DNA from: Pantoea rwandensis
GTDB taxonomy: Bacteria; Pseudomonadota; Gammaproteobacteria; Enterobacterales; Enterobacteriaceae
Length of the DNA: 64,000 bases
Assembly: GCF_002095475.1 (NCBI RefSeq)
Contig: NZ_MLFR01000009.1
Coordinates: forward strand, 88,640-152,639
Reading direction: 5' to 3'
Part shown: piece by piece, positions 1 through 9,167 of the stretch
Layout of the letters: every line of letters starts with the position of its first letter
How positions within the stretch are numbered: position 1 is the stretch's first letter
Notes under the pieces: generated by a model
Database searches by the model: none
What the model was told of the DNA's origin: nothing
The model's input: only the letters and a program-made list of their open reading frames with translations
Program-made: the position numbers and the translations under genes

Positions 1-311
1 AATTTATGCTGGGCAATCTTTTCGATCTTTTTATATTCATGGGCAATCTGCGCGTTGTAGTACTTCACCGGCGTGGGTAAGTCGCCCGTCAATACTTCAC
101 TGGCATCGTGGTATAGCGCGAGCATCGCGATACGTTCTGCGTTGAGATTACCGTTAAACTTCTTGTTTTTAATGATGGCAAGCGCATGGGCAACCATCGC
201 TACCTGAAGGCTGTGTTCAGAGACGTTTTCGGTGCGCACATTGCGCATCAGCGGCCAGCGGTTGATCAGCTTAAGACGGGACAGATGGGCGAAGAAGTGG
301 CTACGAGTCAT
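1..311 (-). CDS. yfbR: 5'-deoxynucleotidase YfbR (N-terminal part, runs off the left edge)
   Basis: About 103 N-terminal residues of an HD-domain 5'-deoxynucleotidase are visible, starting at the ATG complementary to 309-311 ([15 protein letters not shown]...). The family removes phosphate from deoxynucleoside 5'-monophosphates in the cytoplasm and helps balance dNTP pools. The HD-domain metal-site residues are visible: a His in SEHSLQVA and the His-Asp pair in [17 protein letters not shown]. The C-terminal part lies outside the window. It is the upstream, co-directional neighbour of alaA, as in E. coli. Identification rests on near-identity to the remembered E. coli protein. Confidence 0.93.
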   Translation of the reverse strand, partial: MTRSHFFAHLSRLKLINRWPLMRNVRTENVSEHSLQVAMVAHALAIIKNKKFNGNLNAERIAMLALYHDASEVLTGDLPTPVKYYNAQIAHEYKKIEKIAQHK

Positions 312-380
312 GGCGGATTCCTGTTCGCACGGCGGGGAGTATGACACTCCCCGAAATGAGAACAGTATACGCATCACATA

Positions 381-1601
381 TTACTGGCGATAGCCTTGCA
401 GGAAACGGCCAAACTTGCTTATAGCCATTTCCAAATCATCGACGCGCGGCAGCGTTACGATGCGCACGTGATCCGGCCATGGCCAGTTGAAAGCAGTACC
501 CTGAACCAGCAGCACTTTTTCCTGTAGCAGGAAGTCCAGCACCATTTTTTGGTCATCAAAGATATTGAACTTCTTCGGGTCGATGCGCGGGAACATATAC
601 AGCGCACCTTGGGGCTTAACGCAGCTCACGCCGGGAATGTCGTTGATGAGCTCCCAAGCTCGCTGACGCTGCTCATACAAGCGACCACCAGGTGCAATGA
701 ACTCGCTGATGCTTTGATAGCCACCCAACGCGGTTTGAATCGCATGCTGGGCAGGAACGTTGGCACACAAACGCATCGACGCCAGCATCTCCAAACCTTC
801 GATATAGCCTTTAGCATGTTTTTTCGGACCGTTAAGCACCATCCAGCCCTGGCGGAAACCAGCCACACGGTAAGTCTTAGACAAACCATTAAAGGTTACC
901 GTTAGCAAATCCGGCGCCAGTGCCGCAATCGAATGATGCTGTGCTTCGTCGTACAAAATCTTGTCGTAGATTTCATCAGCGAAAATGATCAGGTTGTGCT
1001 GACGCGCAATCTCCACCACTTCCATCAACAGTTCTTTGCTGTAAACCGCACCCGTAGGATTGTTCGGGTTGATGATCACTATGCCGCGCGTGCGCGGGGT
1101 AATCTTACTGCGGATATCGTCCAAATCCGGGAACCAACCCGCAGACTCATCACACAGATAATGCACAGCTTTACCGCTCGACAGCGATACGGCTGCAGTC
1201 CATAACGGATAATCCGGCGCAGGGACCAGCATCTCATCACCGCTGTTCAGCAATGCTTGCATCGCCTGCACTATCAGTTCAGAAACACCGTTACCAATAT
1301 AGATGTCTTCAACGGTCACATCGCGCATATCACGCGCCTGGTAGTGCTGCATAATCGCTTTACGCGCTGAATACAGCCCTTTTGAATCGCAATAGCCTTG
1401 CGAACTCGGCAGGTTGCGAATCACGTCGACCAGAATTTCATCAGGGGCTTCAAAACCAAACGGGGCAGGGTTGCCGATGTTGAGTTTGAGAACTTTATTA
1501 CCTTCTTCTTCCAGACGCTTAGCTTCTTTCAGTACCGGGCCACGGATGTCATAACAGACATTTTCCAGCTTGCCGGATTTATCAATTTGAAAATTCATCA
1601 T
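381..1601 (-). CDS. alaA: Alanine aminotransferase AlaA (pyridoxal-phosphate dependent)
   Basis: This is a class I/II aminotransferase of 406 residues, the family length, nearly identical to E. coli AlaA (YfbQ). It makes alanine from pyruvate and glutamate in the cytoplasm. Visible fold-type I motifs are the cofactor-binding NPNNPTGAVYS, the aspartate in FADEIYDKI, and the Schiff-base lysine in TFNGLSKTYRVAGFRQGW. Two adjacent ATG codons (1599-1601 and 1596-1598 on the complement) follow an AAGGCGG ribosome site. The second has the better spacing, so the mature protein may be one residue shorter. Transcription runs toward yfbR. Confidence 0.96.
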   Translation of the reverse strand: MMNFQIDKSGKLENVCYDIRGPVLKEAKRLEEEGNKVLKLNIGNPAPFGFEAPDEILVDVIRNLPSSQGYCDSKGLYSARKAIMQHYQARDMRDVTVEDIYIGNGVSELIVQAMQALLNSGDEMLVPAPDYPLWTAAVSLSSGKAVHYLCDESAGWFPDLDDIRSKITPRTRGIVIINPNNPTGAVYSKELLMEVVEIARQHNLIIFADEIYDKILYDEAQHHSIAALAPDLLTVTFNGLSKTYRVAGFRQGWMVLNGPKKHAKGYIEGLEMLASMRLCANVPAQHAIQTALGGYQSISEFIAPGGRLYEQRQRAWELINDIPGVSCVKPQGALYMFPRIDPKKFNIFDDQKMVLDFLLQEKVLLVQGTAFNWPWPDHVRIVTLPRVDDLEMAISKFGRFLQGYRQ

Positions 1602-2563
1602 TACCGCCTTAATGGGCAGAGTCCTTTAACCTGCCACCAAAAACAAACCCGCCCAATTTACTCCTCTCACTGTAACAAAAGAAGGGCGCCGCTAGGTTTT
1701 GGCGTGTTAGCGAGTTATTCCTGCTGGAGGTGGCGGGAAACGCATTTTTAGTGAGTTAATCTGGTTTATAAATCCAGTAAAATCTTAATTGTCAGTACTT
1801 AATGCTGCTTTGTATGGTTTGGGGTGTAAACCCTCATATCCATAGAAAAAGAAAGAGATTAAGAAGTTTTGAAATGGCATCCGCTATAAAAATTGGTTAG
1901 CGACCTGATGAAATAGTTAAAGGAATCTTGTTAGATGCCGAATAAGTGTGCAGCGCTATTGAAGCAATGAGTGGTGTCAGAGAATGCAGTGCATTCTTAT
2001 TCACTAAAGGGCAGCAGATTTATGTCTCTGGAAGTGCAGGATTATGACGCCAAAGCCGGGTTAAATAGCATTTGTAGTGTTACTTTAGGCGGGTTGTAAG
2101 GATTCAGAACCAGGAGGGTTAAAAATTGCACAGCGTTGTGGCAGGATGTACCGGAAAAGCGTTTTGGTCAAAAATTACGATGTTTAGAACAAAAACATTT
2201 CCCTTTAAAGCGTAAAAATGATTAAGTATAATTTATTATTTGATGCACTTTACCGCTTCGCATCTTCATAACATGATGTTATCTCTTTTTGACCCGCAGG
2301 GCCTTTTCGCGGGAAACTAGACAACTACGCAGCTTCCAGCACCTGTGCGACATACGTCTTCGGACCCGAAGTTGTTCTGTCTTTTATAGATGGCGCGCCT
2401 CTGATTTCAGAGCGACGTTTCCGTCGGCATCCGCCTTACACGATTTTTTATGACAGCCTCCACACAGGGCTGTCATTAAGCACCATTACCTATTATCTAT
2501 TTGATAACTAAGGTAATACACCAGGGTAGTAGTTTTAAAAAAACTTATAAGTGAAGAAAAAAC
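1602..2563. other. Long intergenic region between divergent alaA and lrhA
   Basis: This 962-bp stretch holds no ORF I can support. The left two thirds (about 1740-2270) is AT-rich and looks like unconstrained or decayed sequence. The right part (about 2280-2563) looks like a structured leader for lrhA: a CCCGC...GCGGG inverted repeat near 2291-2315, a strong stem-loop at 2450-2476, and an A-rich ribosome-site region directly before the ATG at 2564. E. coli lrhA is known to have a long 5' untranslated leader, so a leader of about 250-300 nt here is a reasonable inference. Confidence 0.6.
2450..2476 (+). promoter_or_regulatory. Stem-loop in the putative lrhA leader
   Basis: ATGACAGCC at 2450-2458 pairs perfectly with GGCTGTCAT at 2468-2476 around a 9-nt loop. 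No T-run follows on the plus strand, so it is not an intrinsic terminator for plus-strand transcription. It lies 88 nt before the lrhA start and could be a leader structure that affects stability or translation. That role is an inference. Confidence 0.45.
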
Positions 2564-3487
2564 ATGACTAATGCAAATCGTCCGATACTGAATCTCGACC
2601 TCGATCTGCTGCGTACTTTTGTTGCTGTTGCTGACCTTAATACTTTCGCAGCCGCCGCTGCAGCAGTATGCAGAACGCAATCCGCAGTAAGTCAGCAGAT
2701 GCAACGTCTGGAACAATTGGTAGGTAAAGAGCTGTTTGCCAGACATGGACGTAATAAACTGCTGACGGAGCATGGCATCCAGTTGCTGGGCTACGCCAGG
2801 AAGATCCTTCGTTTTAACGACGAAGCTTGCACCTCTTTAATGTACAGCAACATCCAGGGCGTACTGACCATCGGCGCCTCCGATGACACTTCCGATACTA
2901 TCTTGCCGTTCCTGCTTAACCGCGTAACGTCGGTGTATCCAAAGTTGGCCATTGATGTCCGTGTTAAGCGTAACCCGTTCATGATGGAAATGCTGAACCA
3001 GGGTGAAGTCGATCTGGTAGTGACCACGTCCAGCCCGGGTAATTTCACCCATCAGGTTCTGCGTACATCACCAACGCTTTGGTACTGTGCAGCGGATTAC
3101 ATCTTCCAGCGCGGTGAAGCGATTCCTTTGGTCCTACTGGATGAGCCAAGCCCTTACCGTGACATGGCGATTGATCACCTGAACGAAGCCGGCATTCCAT
3201 GGCGTATCTCCTATGTCGCGTCAACACTGGCTGCTGTTCGTGCTGCCGTGAAGGCCGGTTTAGGTGTGACGGCACGTCCTGTTGAGATGATGAGTCCAGA
3301 ATTGCGTGTCATGGGCGCGGCAGAAGGTTTGCCGGTTCTGCCAGATACGCAGTACCTGCTGTGCCGCAATCCAGACAGCGACAATGAATTGGCTCTCGCC
3401 ATCTTTAATGCGATGCAGTCGACCAATGATCCTTACAATCTGACGGCAAATCCAGATGGCAGCTTGCTGCTGGATGACGAAGAGTAA
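2564..3487 (+). CDS. lrhA: LysR-family regulator LrhA (motility / RpoS control)
   Basis: This 307-residue LysR-type transcription factor matches E. coli LrhA (312 aa) closely up to the variable C-terminus. The N-terminal winged helix-turn-helix covers about residues 13-70 ([16 protein letters not shown]...[10 protein letters not shown]). The periplasmic-binding-protein-like effector domain follows (about 95-290). In E. coli LrhA represses flhDC and type 1 fimbriae and lowers RpoS translation; plant-associated relatives use homologues to control motility and exopolysaccharide (family knowledge). It sits upstream of nuo in the same direction but is separated from it by a terminator and a 660-bp gap. 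Confidence 0.95.
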   Translation: MTNANRPILNLDLDLLRTFVAVADLNTFAAAAAAVCRTQSAVSQQMQRLEQLVGKELFARHGRNKLLTEHGIQLLGYARKILRFNDEACTSLMYSNIQGVLTIGASDDTSDTILPFLLNRVTSVYPKLAIDVRVKRNPFMMEMLNQGEVDLVVTTSSPGNFTHQVLRTSPTLWYCAADYIFQRGEAIPLVLLDEPSPYRDMAIDHLNEAGIPWRISYVASTLAAVRAAVKAGLGVTARPVEMMSPELRVMGAAEGLPVLPDTQYLLCRNPDSDNELALAIFNAMQSTNDPYNLTANPDGSLLLDDEE

Positions 3488-3552
3488 GGTTAAACTTAAC
3501 GGGTAATTCCTCTCAAATGGAATGCCTGTCAGTTGTTAAAATATAGATAAAT

Positions 3553-3592
3553 AAGCCTTAGCCTGAATATTCTAAGCTAAGGCTTTTTTTTA
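3553..3592 (+). terminator. Rho-independent terminator of lrhA
   Basis: AAGCCTTAGC (3553-3562) pairs with GCTAAGGCTT (3576-3585) as a perfect 10-bp stem and is followed by an uninterrupted T-run. It lies 65 nt after the lrhA stop codon. Confidence 0.9.
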
Positions 3593-4146
3593 TGCCTTTT
3601 ACTCTGCATTTTCTGACGCCATTCACGCCCTGTAATTTTCCCACCTTCCCGAAAAATGAAATGCGTTCCATTTTTAATCAGAGTGGAACTTTTTTGTCAT
3701 TTCGTGCCATCTTTTCCAGGGCATCTGCCAAGAGAAATTGGCGTTTTTAACAGCAAAAAACACCGTTATGTGTCCTGGATCAAAAAATACCCCCTATAAG
3801 GGGGGGGAAATCCAGGCAAGACCTGTCAAAATATGTTTGTTAAATGCACGATCCATGCATGTGAATACCCGCTACACTAAAATTAACCTCACAAACTGAA
3901 GCGATTTAGCTGGCATGAAGGGGTTCATTTGTTAATAATATGATGCTGGTGTTAATTAATGTTTGAATGCTTTTGTCAAAGTTGACAAAAGGTTATAGAA
4001 AGGAGTAAAAAACCACATAAAAGTGCTGCTTATTCGATAAGACAGCATAGTTTATAGGGTTTATTATCCTTCCCTTGAATCGACGTGGTGTGTTTGCTGC
4101 AACAGTGCAGGATGCCAGAGCCACTTTTGATGAGTAAGCAAAGAGT
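3593..4146 (+). promoter_or_regulatory. nuo operon promoter and leader region
   Basis: This 554-bp gene-free region precedes nuoA. In E. coli nuo is transcribed from far upstream under ArcA, NarL, Fis and FNR control, so a long control region is expected. Visible features are a CCCCCT-ATA-AGGGGG hairpin at 3790-3804 and a perfect inverted repeat, TTTTGTCAA-AG-TTGACAAAA, at 3971-3990. The right arm of the repeat contains a consensus -35 hexamer (TTGACA, 3983-3988), but I see no good -10 at the right distance. I cannot assign the transcription start from sequence alone. Confidence 0.55.
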
Positions 4147-4590
4147 ATGTCAACGACCACAGAAGTGATCGCCCACCACTGGGCATTTATTGTCTTTATT
4201 GTCATCGCATTTGGCCTGTGTGCCTTCATGTTGACCGGCGGTTGGTTATTGGGTGGACGTGCGCGGGCGCGCCACAAAGATACCCCGTTTGAATCGGGTA
4301 TCGAATCCGTCGGTGATACTCATATTCGCCTCTCCGCTAAATTCTATCTGGTTGCGATGTTCTTCGTTATTTTCGACGTCGAAGCCCTCTATTTATACGC
4401 ATGGTCGACATCTATCCGCGAAAGCGGCTGGGTCGGCTTTGTCGAAGCCGCAATTTTCATTTTGGTGCTATTGGCAGGCCTGGTTTATCTGGTGCGCATC
4501 GGTGCGCTGGATTGGGCTCCTGCGCGTCGTCGCGTAGTGGTCAAATCAATCCCGGTCAGCCACAACCACACCAACCCTCATAAGCAGTAA
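4147..4590 (+). CDS. nuoA: NADH-quinone oxidoreductase subunit A
   Basis: NuoA is a 147-residue membrane-arm subunit of proton-pumping complex I at the junction with the peripheral arm. Three hydrophobic segments are visible (about residues 10-35, 65-90 and 97-120), with the conserved cytoplasmic loop [20 protein letters not shown] and the motif [11 protein letters not shown], whose acidic residues belong to the proton path. It is the first gene of the nuo operon, and nuoB follows after 15 nt. The ATG at 4147 has a weak GAGT ribosome site. Its identity is secure from similarity and context. Confidence 0.96.
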   Translation: MSTTTEVIAHHWAFIVFIVIAFGLCAFMLTGGWLLGGRARARHKDTPFESGIESVGDTHIRLSAKFYLVAMFFVIFDVEALYLYAWSTSIRESGWVGFVEAAIFILVLLAGLVYLVRIGALDWAPARRRVVVKSIPVSHNHTNPHKQ

Positions 4591-4605
4591 AAGCGAGGCA
4601 ATAAG

Positions 4606-5286
4606 ATGGACTACACGCTGACACGCGTAGACCCGAACGGCGGCGGTGATAACGATCGTTATCCTCTGCAGAAACAGGAGATTGTTACCGATCCCCTGGA
4701 GCAGCACGTTCATCGCAGCGTCTACATGGGCAAGCTCGAGCACGCCCTGCATGACATGGTGAACTGGGGTCGTAAAAACTCTCTGTGGCCGTATAACTTC
4801 GGTCTTTCCTGTTGCTACGTGGAAATGACCACGTCATTCACTGCGGTGCACGACGTGGCGCGTTTTGGTGCGGAAGTCATGCGTGCCTCTCCACGTCAGG
4901 CTGACTTCATGGTGATCGCCGGTACGCCCTTTACCAAAATGGCGCCGGTCATTCAGCGTTTGTATGACCAAATGCTGGAACCGAAATGGGTGATCTCGAT
5001 GGGAGCCTGCGCCAACTCGGGTGGCATGTACGACATCTACTCAGTGGTGCAGGGCGTAGATAAATTCCTGCCTGTCGATGTGTATATACCAGGCTGCCCA
5101 CCGCGCCCTGAAGCCTATATGCAAGCGCTGCTGCTGCTGCGTGAATCCATTGGTAAAGAGCGTCGCCCGCTTTCGTGGGTAGTCGGTGATCAGGGTGTTT
5201 ATCGCGCCAATATGCAGCCAGAGCGTGAAAGAAAACGCGGCGAGCGTATTGCCGTCACTAACCTGAGAACACCCGACGAAGTCTAA
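4606..5286 (+). CDS. nuoB: NADH-quinone oxidoreductase subunit B (N2 cluster)
   Basis: NuoB, 226 residues, carries the terminal [4Fe-4S] cluster N2 that hands electrons to quinone. The ligand cysteines are visible: the tandem pair in LSCCYVEM, one in GACANSGG and one in PGCPPRPE. It belongs to the hydrogenase-like connecting module of the peripheral arm. It is slightly longer than E. coli NuoB (220 aa) because of a variable C-terminal tail. A 116-bp gap with its own ribosome site separates it from nuoCD. Confidence 0.96.
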   Translation: MDYTLTRVDPNGGGDNDRYPLQKQEIVTDPLEQHVHRSVYMGKLEHALHDMVNWGRKNSLWPYNFGLSCCYVEMTTSFTAVHDVARFGAEVMRASPRQADFMVIAGTPFTKMAPVIQRLYDQMLEPKWVISMGACANSGGMYDIYSVVQGVDKFLPVDVYIPGCPPRPEAYMQALLLLRESIGKERRPLSWVVGDQGVYRANMQPERERKRGERIAVTNLRTPDEV

Positions 5287-5402
5287 GCTTCCCGTACACG
5301 GATGGCATATCGGCCGCAGCAGAACATCACAATTTAATGTGCGCCGCCATCCTGACGCCTTCTTTTGAGTGCCTGATTACAGGCCGGAATGGTGAGTAAC
5401 GT

Positions 5403-7202
5403 ATGACAGATTTAACCACGCAAGATCTCGCACAGCCTGCATGGCAAACCCGCGACCATCTGGATGATCCAGTAGTCGGCGAGCTGCGTAACCGTTTTGG
5501 GCCGGATGCCTTTACCGTTCAGGCCACCCGCACCGGCATTCCGGTTGTCTGGGTGAAGCGTGAACAGTTACTGGAAATTGTCGAATTCCTGCGTAAGCTG
5601 CCGAAGCCGTACGTCATGCTCTATGACTTACACGGTTTTGATGAGCGTTTACGCACTAACCGCGCCGGTTTACCCGCCGCGGATTTTTCCGTTTTCTATC
5701 ACCTGCTTTCTATTGAACGCAACCGTGACATCATGCTCAAGGTGGCGTTGTCTGAAAACGATCTGAATGTGCCGACCATCACCAAGATGTTCGCCAATGC
5801 CAACTGGTATGAGCGCGAAACCTGGGAGATGTTTGGTATCACCTTTAATGGCCACCCGCACCTGACGCGCATCATGATGCCGCAGACCTGGGAAGGCCAT
5901 CCGCTTCGTAAAGATTACCCGGCGCGTGCCACCGAGTTCGATCCCTTCGAACTGACTAAACAGAAAGAAGATCTGGAGATGGAGGCGCTGACCTTCAAGC
6001 CTGAAGACTGGGGCATGAAGCGCAGCACCACCAATGAGGACTTCATGTTCCTCAACCTGGGTCCTAACCACCCGTCTGCACACGGTGCTTTCCGTATCAT
6101 CCTGCAGTTGGACGGCGAAGAGATCGTCGATTGCGTGCCGGATGTCGGTTATCACCACCGTGGTGCCGAGAAGATGGGCGAGCGCCAATCTTGGCACAGC
6201 TACATTCCATACACCGACCGTATCGAGTATCTCGGCGGCTGTGTGAATGAAATGCCTTACGTGCTGGCGGTGGAAAAATTAGCCGGCATCACCGTGCCGG
6301 ATCGCGTCAACGTGATCCGCGTGATGCTGTCAGAGCTGTTCCGTATCAACAGCCACTTGCTGTACATCTCCACCTTCATTCAGGACGTTGGCGCCATGAC
6401 GCCGGTGTTCTTCGCCTTCACCGACCGTCAGAAAATTTATGACGTGGTTGAAGCGATCACCGGTTTCCGTATGCACCCAGCCTGGTTCCGCATCGGCGGT
6501 GTGGCACACGACCTGCCAAAAGGGTGGGAGCGTCTGCTGCGCGAATTCCTCGACTGGATGCCAAAGCGTCTGAAAGAGTATGACAAAGCCGCACTGCGTA
6601 ACACCGTACTGATTGGTCGTTCAAAAGGCGTTGCGGCATATAACATGGATGAAGCGCTGGCATGGGGCACCACCGGTGCTGGCCTGCGTGCCACCGGCCT
6701 CGACTTTGATGTGCGTAAATGGCGTCCGTATTCAGGCTACGAAAACTTCGATTTTGAGATCCCGGTTGGCGCTGGCATCAGTGATGCTTACACCCGTGTT
6801 CAGCTGAAAATGGAAGAGATGTGGCAGTCACTGCGCATTCTGGAACAGTGCCTGAACAACATGCCGGAAGGCCCGTTCAAAGCGGATCACCCGCTGACCA
6901 CGCCGCCACCGAAAGAGCGCACGCTGCAACACATCGAAACCCTGATCACTCACTTCCTGCAGGTTTCGTGGGGCCCAGTCATGCCGGCCAACGAATCCTT
7001 CCAGATGATTGAAGCGACCAAAGGGATCAACAGCTACTACCTGACCAGTGATGGCAGCACCATGAGCTACCGCACCCGTGTGCGTACGCCAAGCTTCCCG
7101 CACCTGCAGCAGATCCCATCCGTGATCCGCGGCAGCCTGGTATCCGACTTGATCGTGTACCTCGGTAGTATCGATTTTGTTATGTCAGACGTGGACCGCT
7201 AA
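5403..7202 (+). CDS. nuoC: NADH-quinone oxidoreductase fused subunit C/D
   Basis: This 599-residue protein is the fused NuoCD found in gamma-proteobacteria. Residues about 1-190 are the 30-kDa (NuoC) domain with the signature [16 protein letters not shown]. Residues about 210-599 are the 49-kDa (NuoD) domain, related to the large subunit of [NiFe] hydrogenase, with [10 protein letters not shown] and the quinone-site region around YHHRGAEK. It forms the quinone-reduction site together with NuoB. A GGTGAG ribosome site precedes the ATG. nuoE begins 2 nt after its stop, which suggests translational coupling. Confidence 0.97.
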   Translation: MTDLTTQDLAQPAWQTRDHLDDPVVGELRNRFGPDAFTVQATRTGIPVVWVKREQLLEIVEFLRKLPKPYVMLYDLHGFDERLRTNRAGLPAADFSVFYHLLSIERNRDIMLKVALSENDLNVPTITKMFANANWYERETWEMFGITFNGHPHLTRIMMPQTWEGHPLRKDYPARATEFDPFELTKQKEDLEMEALTFKPEDWGMKRSTTNEDFMFLNLGPNHPSAHGAFRIILQLDGEEIVDCVPDVGYHHRGAEKMGERQSWHSYIPYTDRIEYLGGCVNEMPYVLAVEKLAGITVPDRVNVIRVMLSELFRINSHLLYISTFIQDVGAMTPVFFAFTDRQKIYDVVEAITGFRMHPAWFRIGGVAHDLPKGWERLLREFLDWMPKRLKEYDKAALRNTVLIGRSKGVAAYNMDEALAWGTTGAGLRATGLDFDVRKWRPYSGYENFDFEIPVGAGISDAYTRVQLKMEEMWQSLRILEQCLNNMPEGPFKADHPLTTPPPKERTLQHIETLITHFLQVSWGPVMPANESFQMIEATKGINSYYLTSDGSTMSYRTRVRTPSFPHLQQIPSVIRGSLVSDLIVYLGSIDFVMSDVDR

Positions 7203-7204
7203 TT

Positions 7205-7720
7205 ATGCACGATCAAAAAATTGCTATTCACACTATCGACCCTGATGAGGTCTTTGTGCTGAGCGAGACCGAGCACCACGCTATCGAGCACGAAAAACAC
7301 CATTACGAAGATGCGCGCGCCGCTTCGATTGAAGCGTTGAAGATCGTGCAGAAGCAGCGTGGCTGGGTGCCAGATGGCGCCATCAATGCCATCGCTGAAG
7401 TGTTGGGCATCCCGGCCAGTGACGTAGAGGGTGTCGCCACTTTCTACAGCCAGATCTACCGTACGCCGGTTGGCCGTCACGTCATCCGTTATTGCGACAG
7501 CGTGGTGTGCCACATCACCGGTTTCCAGGGGATTCAGGCGGCGCTTGAGCAGAACCTGAACATCAAACCGGGCCAGACCACCACTGATGGCCGCTTTACC
7601 CTGTTGCCAACCTGCTGTCTGGGCAACTGTGATAAAGGCCCAACTATGATGGTGGATGAAGATACCCATGTTCATCTGACGCCGGAAGGCATCGCCAACC
7701 TGTTGGAGCAGTATCAATGA
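7205..7720 (+). CDS. nuoE: NADH-quinone oxidoreductase subunit E (N1a cluster)
   Basis: NuoE, 171 residues, is a thioredoxin-fold subunit of the NADH dehydrogenase module carrying the [2Fe-2S] cluster N1a. The ligands fit the Cx4C...Cx3C pattern: CDSVVC and, later, CLGNC. It pairs with NuoF and NuoG to accept electrons from NADH. The stop overlaps the nuoF start by 4 nt (ATGA), so translation is probably coupled. Confidence 0.96.
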   Translation: MHDQKIAIHTIDPDEVFVLSETEHHAIEHEKHHYEDARAASIEALKIVQKQRGWVPDGAINAIAEVLGIPASDVEGVATFYSQIYRTPVGRHVIRYCDSVVCHITGFQGIQAALEQNLNIKPGQTTTDGRFTLLPTCCLGNCDKGPTMMVDEDTHVHLTPEGIANLLEQYQ

Positions 7721-9063
7721 CCATTAAACAGATCATTCGTACTGCGGAAACCCATCCACTGACTTGGCGTCTGCGTGACGATAAGCAGCCAGTGTGGTTC
7801 GATGAATATCGCAGTAAAAACGGTTATGTCGGTGCGGATAAAGCATTGAAAGGCATGAGCCAGGACGAAATCGTTGGCCTGGTCAAAGACTCCGGTCTGA
7901 AAGGCCGTGGCGGCGCAGGTTTTAACACCGGCCTGAAGTGGAGCCTGATGCCGAAAGACGAATCCATGAACATCCGTTACCTGCTGTGTAACGCCGATGA
8001 GATGGAACCGGGCACCTACAAAGACCGCCTGCTGATGGAGCAAATGCCGCACCAGTTGGTGGAAGGCATGCTGATCAGTGCGTTCGCACTGAAAGCCTAT
8101 CGCGGCTACATCTTTTTGCGTGGCGAGTACATTGAAGCGGCCGTACACCTGCGCCGTGCCATTGCAGAAGCCACTGACGCGGGCTACCTCGGTAAAAACA
8201 TTCTCGGTACCGGTTTTGATTTTGAACTGATCGTGCACACCGGTGCTGGCCGCTACATCTGTGGTGAAGAAACCGCGCTGATCAACTCGCTGGAAGGCCG
8301 CCGCGCGAACCCGCGCTCTAAGCCGCCATTCCCAGCAAGTGCGGGCGTATGGGGCAAGCCAACCTGCGTGAACAACGTGGAAACCTTGTCCAACGTCCCA
8401 GCCATCCTCCTCAACGGTGTTGACTGGTACAAAAGCATCTCTACCAGCGAAGACACCGGCACCAAGATGATGGGCTTCTCTGGTCGCGTGAAAAATCCAG
8501 GCGTGTGGGAACTGCCGTTTGGCATCACCGCGCGTGAGATTTTGGAAGATTATGCCGGTGGCATGCGCGATGGCCTGAAATTCAAAGCCTGGCAGCCTGG
8601 CGGCGCGGGGACTGACTTCCTGACCGATCAACATCTGGATCTGCCAATGGAATTTGCCAGCATTGGTAAAGCGGGTAGCCGTTTAGGCACCGCGCTGGCG
8701 ATGGCGGTCGATCACGAAATCAACATGGTGTCATTGGTGCGTAACCTTGAAGAGTTCTTTGCGCGTGAATCCTGCGGTTGGTGTACGCCGTGCCGTGATG
8801 GATTGCCGTGGAGCGTGAAGATCCTGCGTGCGCTGGAGCAGAAAAAAGGCCAGCCGGGTGATATCGAAACCCTGCTGCAGCTTTGCCGTCAGCTTGGCCC
8901 AGGTAAAACTTTCTGTGCCCACGCACCGGGTGCCGTAGAGCCATTGCAGAGCGCAATTAAATATTTCCGTGAAGAGTTTGAAGCCGGCATGGCGCCGCAG
9001 GTGTTTGGCAATACCCGATCGATCGGTGGTATTCAGCCCAACCTGCTGAAAGCGCGCTGGTAA
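7717..9063 (+). CDS. nuoF: NADH-quinone oxidoreductase subunit F (NADH/FMN site)
   Basis: NuoF, 448 residues, holds the NADH and FMN sites and cluster N3. The glycine-rich nucleotide-binding motif [14 protein letters not shown] is at about residues 65-78. The [4Fe-4S] ligands are the three cysteines in [12 protein letters not shown] and the later one in TFCAHAPG. Its length matches the E. coli subunit (445 aa). It is followed by a 104-bp gap before nuoG that holds a short inverted repeat also present in the nuoB-nuoCD gap. Confidence 0.96.
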   Translation: MTIKQIIRTAETHPLTWRLRDDKQPVWFDEYRSKNGYVGADKALKGMSQDEIVGLVKDSGLKGRGGAGFNTGLKWSLMPKDESMNIRYLLCNADEMEPGTYKDRLLMEQMPHQLVEGMLISAFALKAYRGYIFLRGEYIEAAVHLRRAIAEATDAGYLGKNILGTGFDFELIVHTGAGRYICGEETALINSLEGRRANPRSKPPFPASAGVWGKPTCVNNVETLSNVPAILLNGVDWYKSISTSEDTGTKMMGFSGRVKNPGVWELPFGITAREILEDYAGGMRDGLKFKAWQPGGAGTDFLTDQHLDLPMEFASIGKAGSRLGTALAMAVDHEINMVSLVRNLEEFFARESCGWCTPCRDGLPWSVKILRALEQKKGQPGDIETLLQLCRQLGPGKTFCAHAPGAVEPLQSAIKYFREEFEAGMAPQVFGNTRSIGGIQPNLLKARW

Positions 9064-9167
9064 TCAGCCGCCGTACACGGAATTCACCCTGAGCCGACAC
9101 GGCTTGGGGGACAGAATTAGATGTTTAACGCTCGTCTTAGGGCGAGCCTTACGGAAGCATGTTCACT

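Noticed and set aside
7714..8634. 306-codon open frame antisense to nuoF
   Set aside because: It mirrors the codon structure of nuoF, has no ribosome site and resembles no protein family; nuoF itself is certain.
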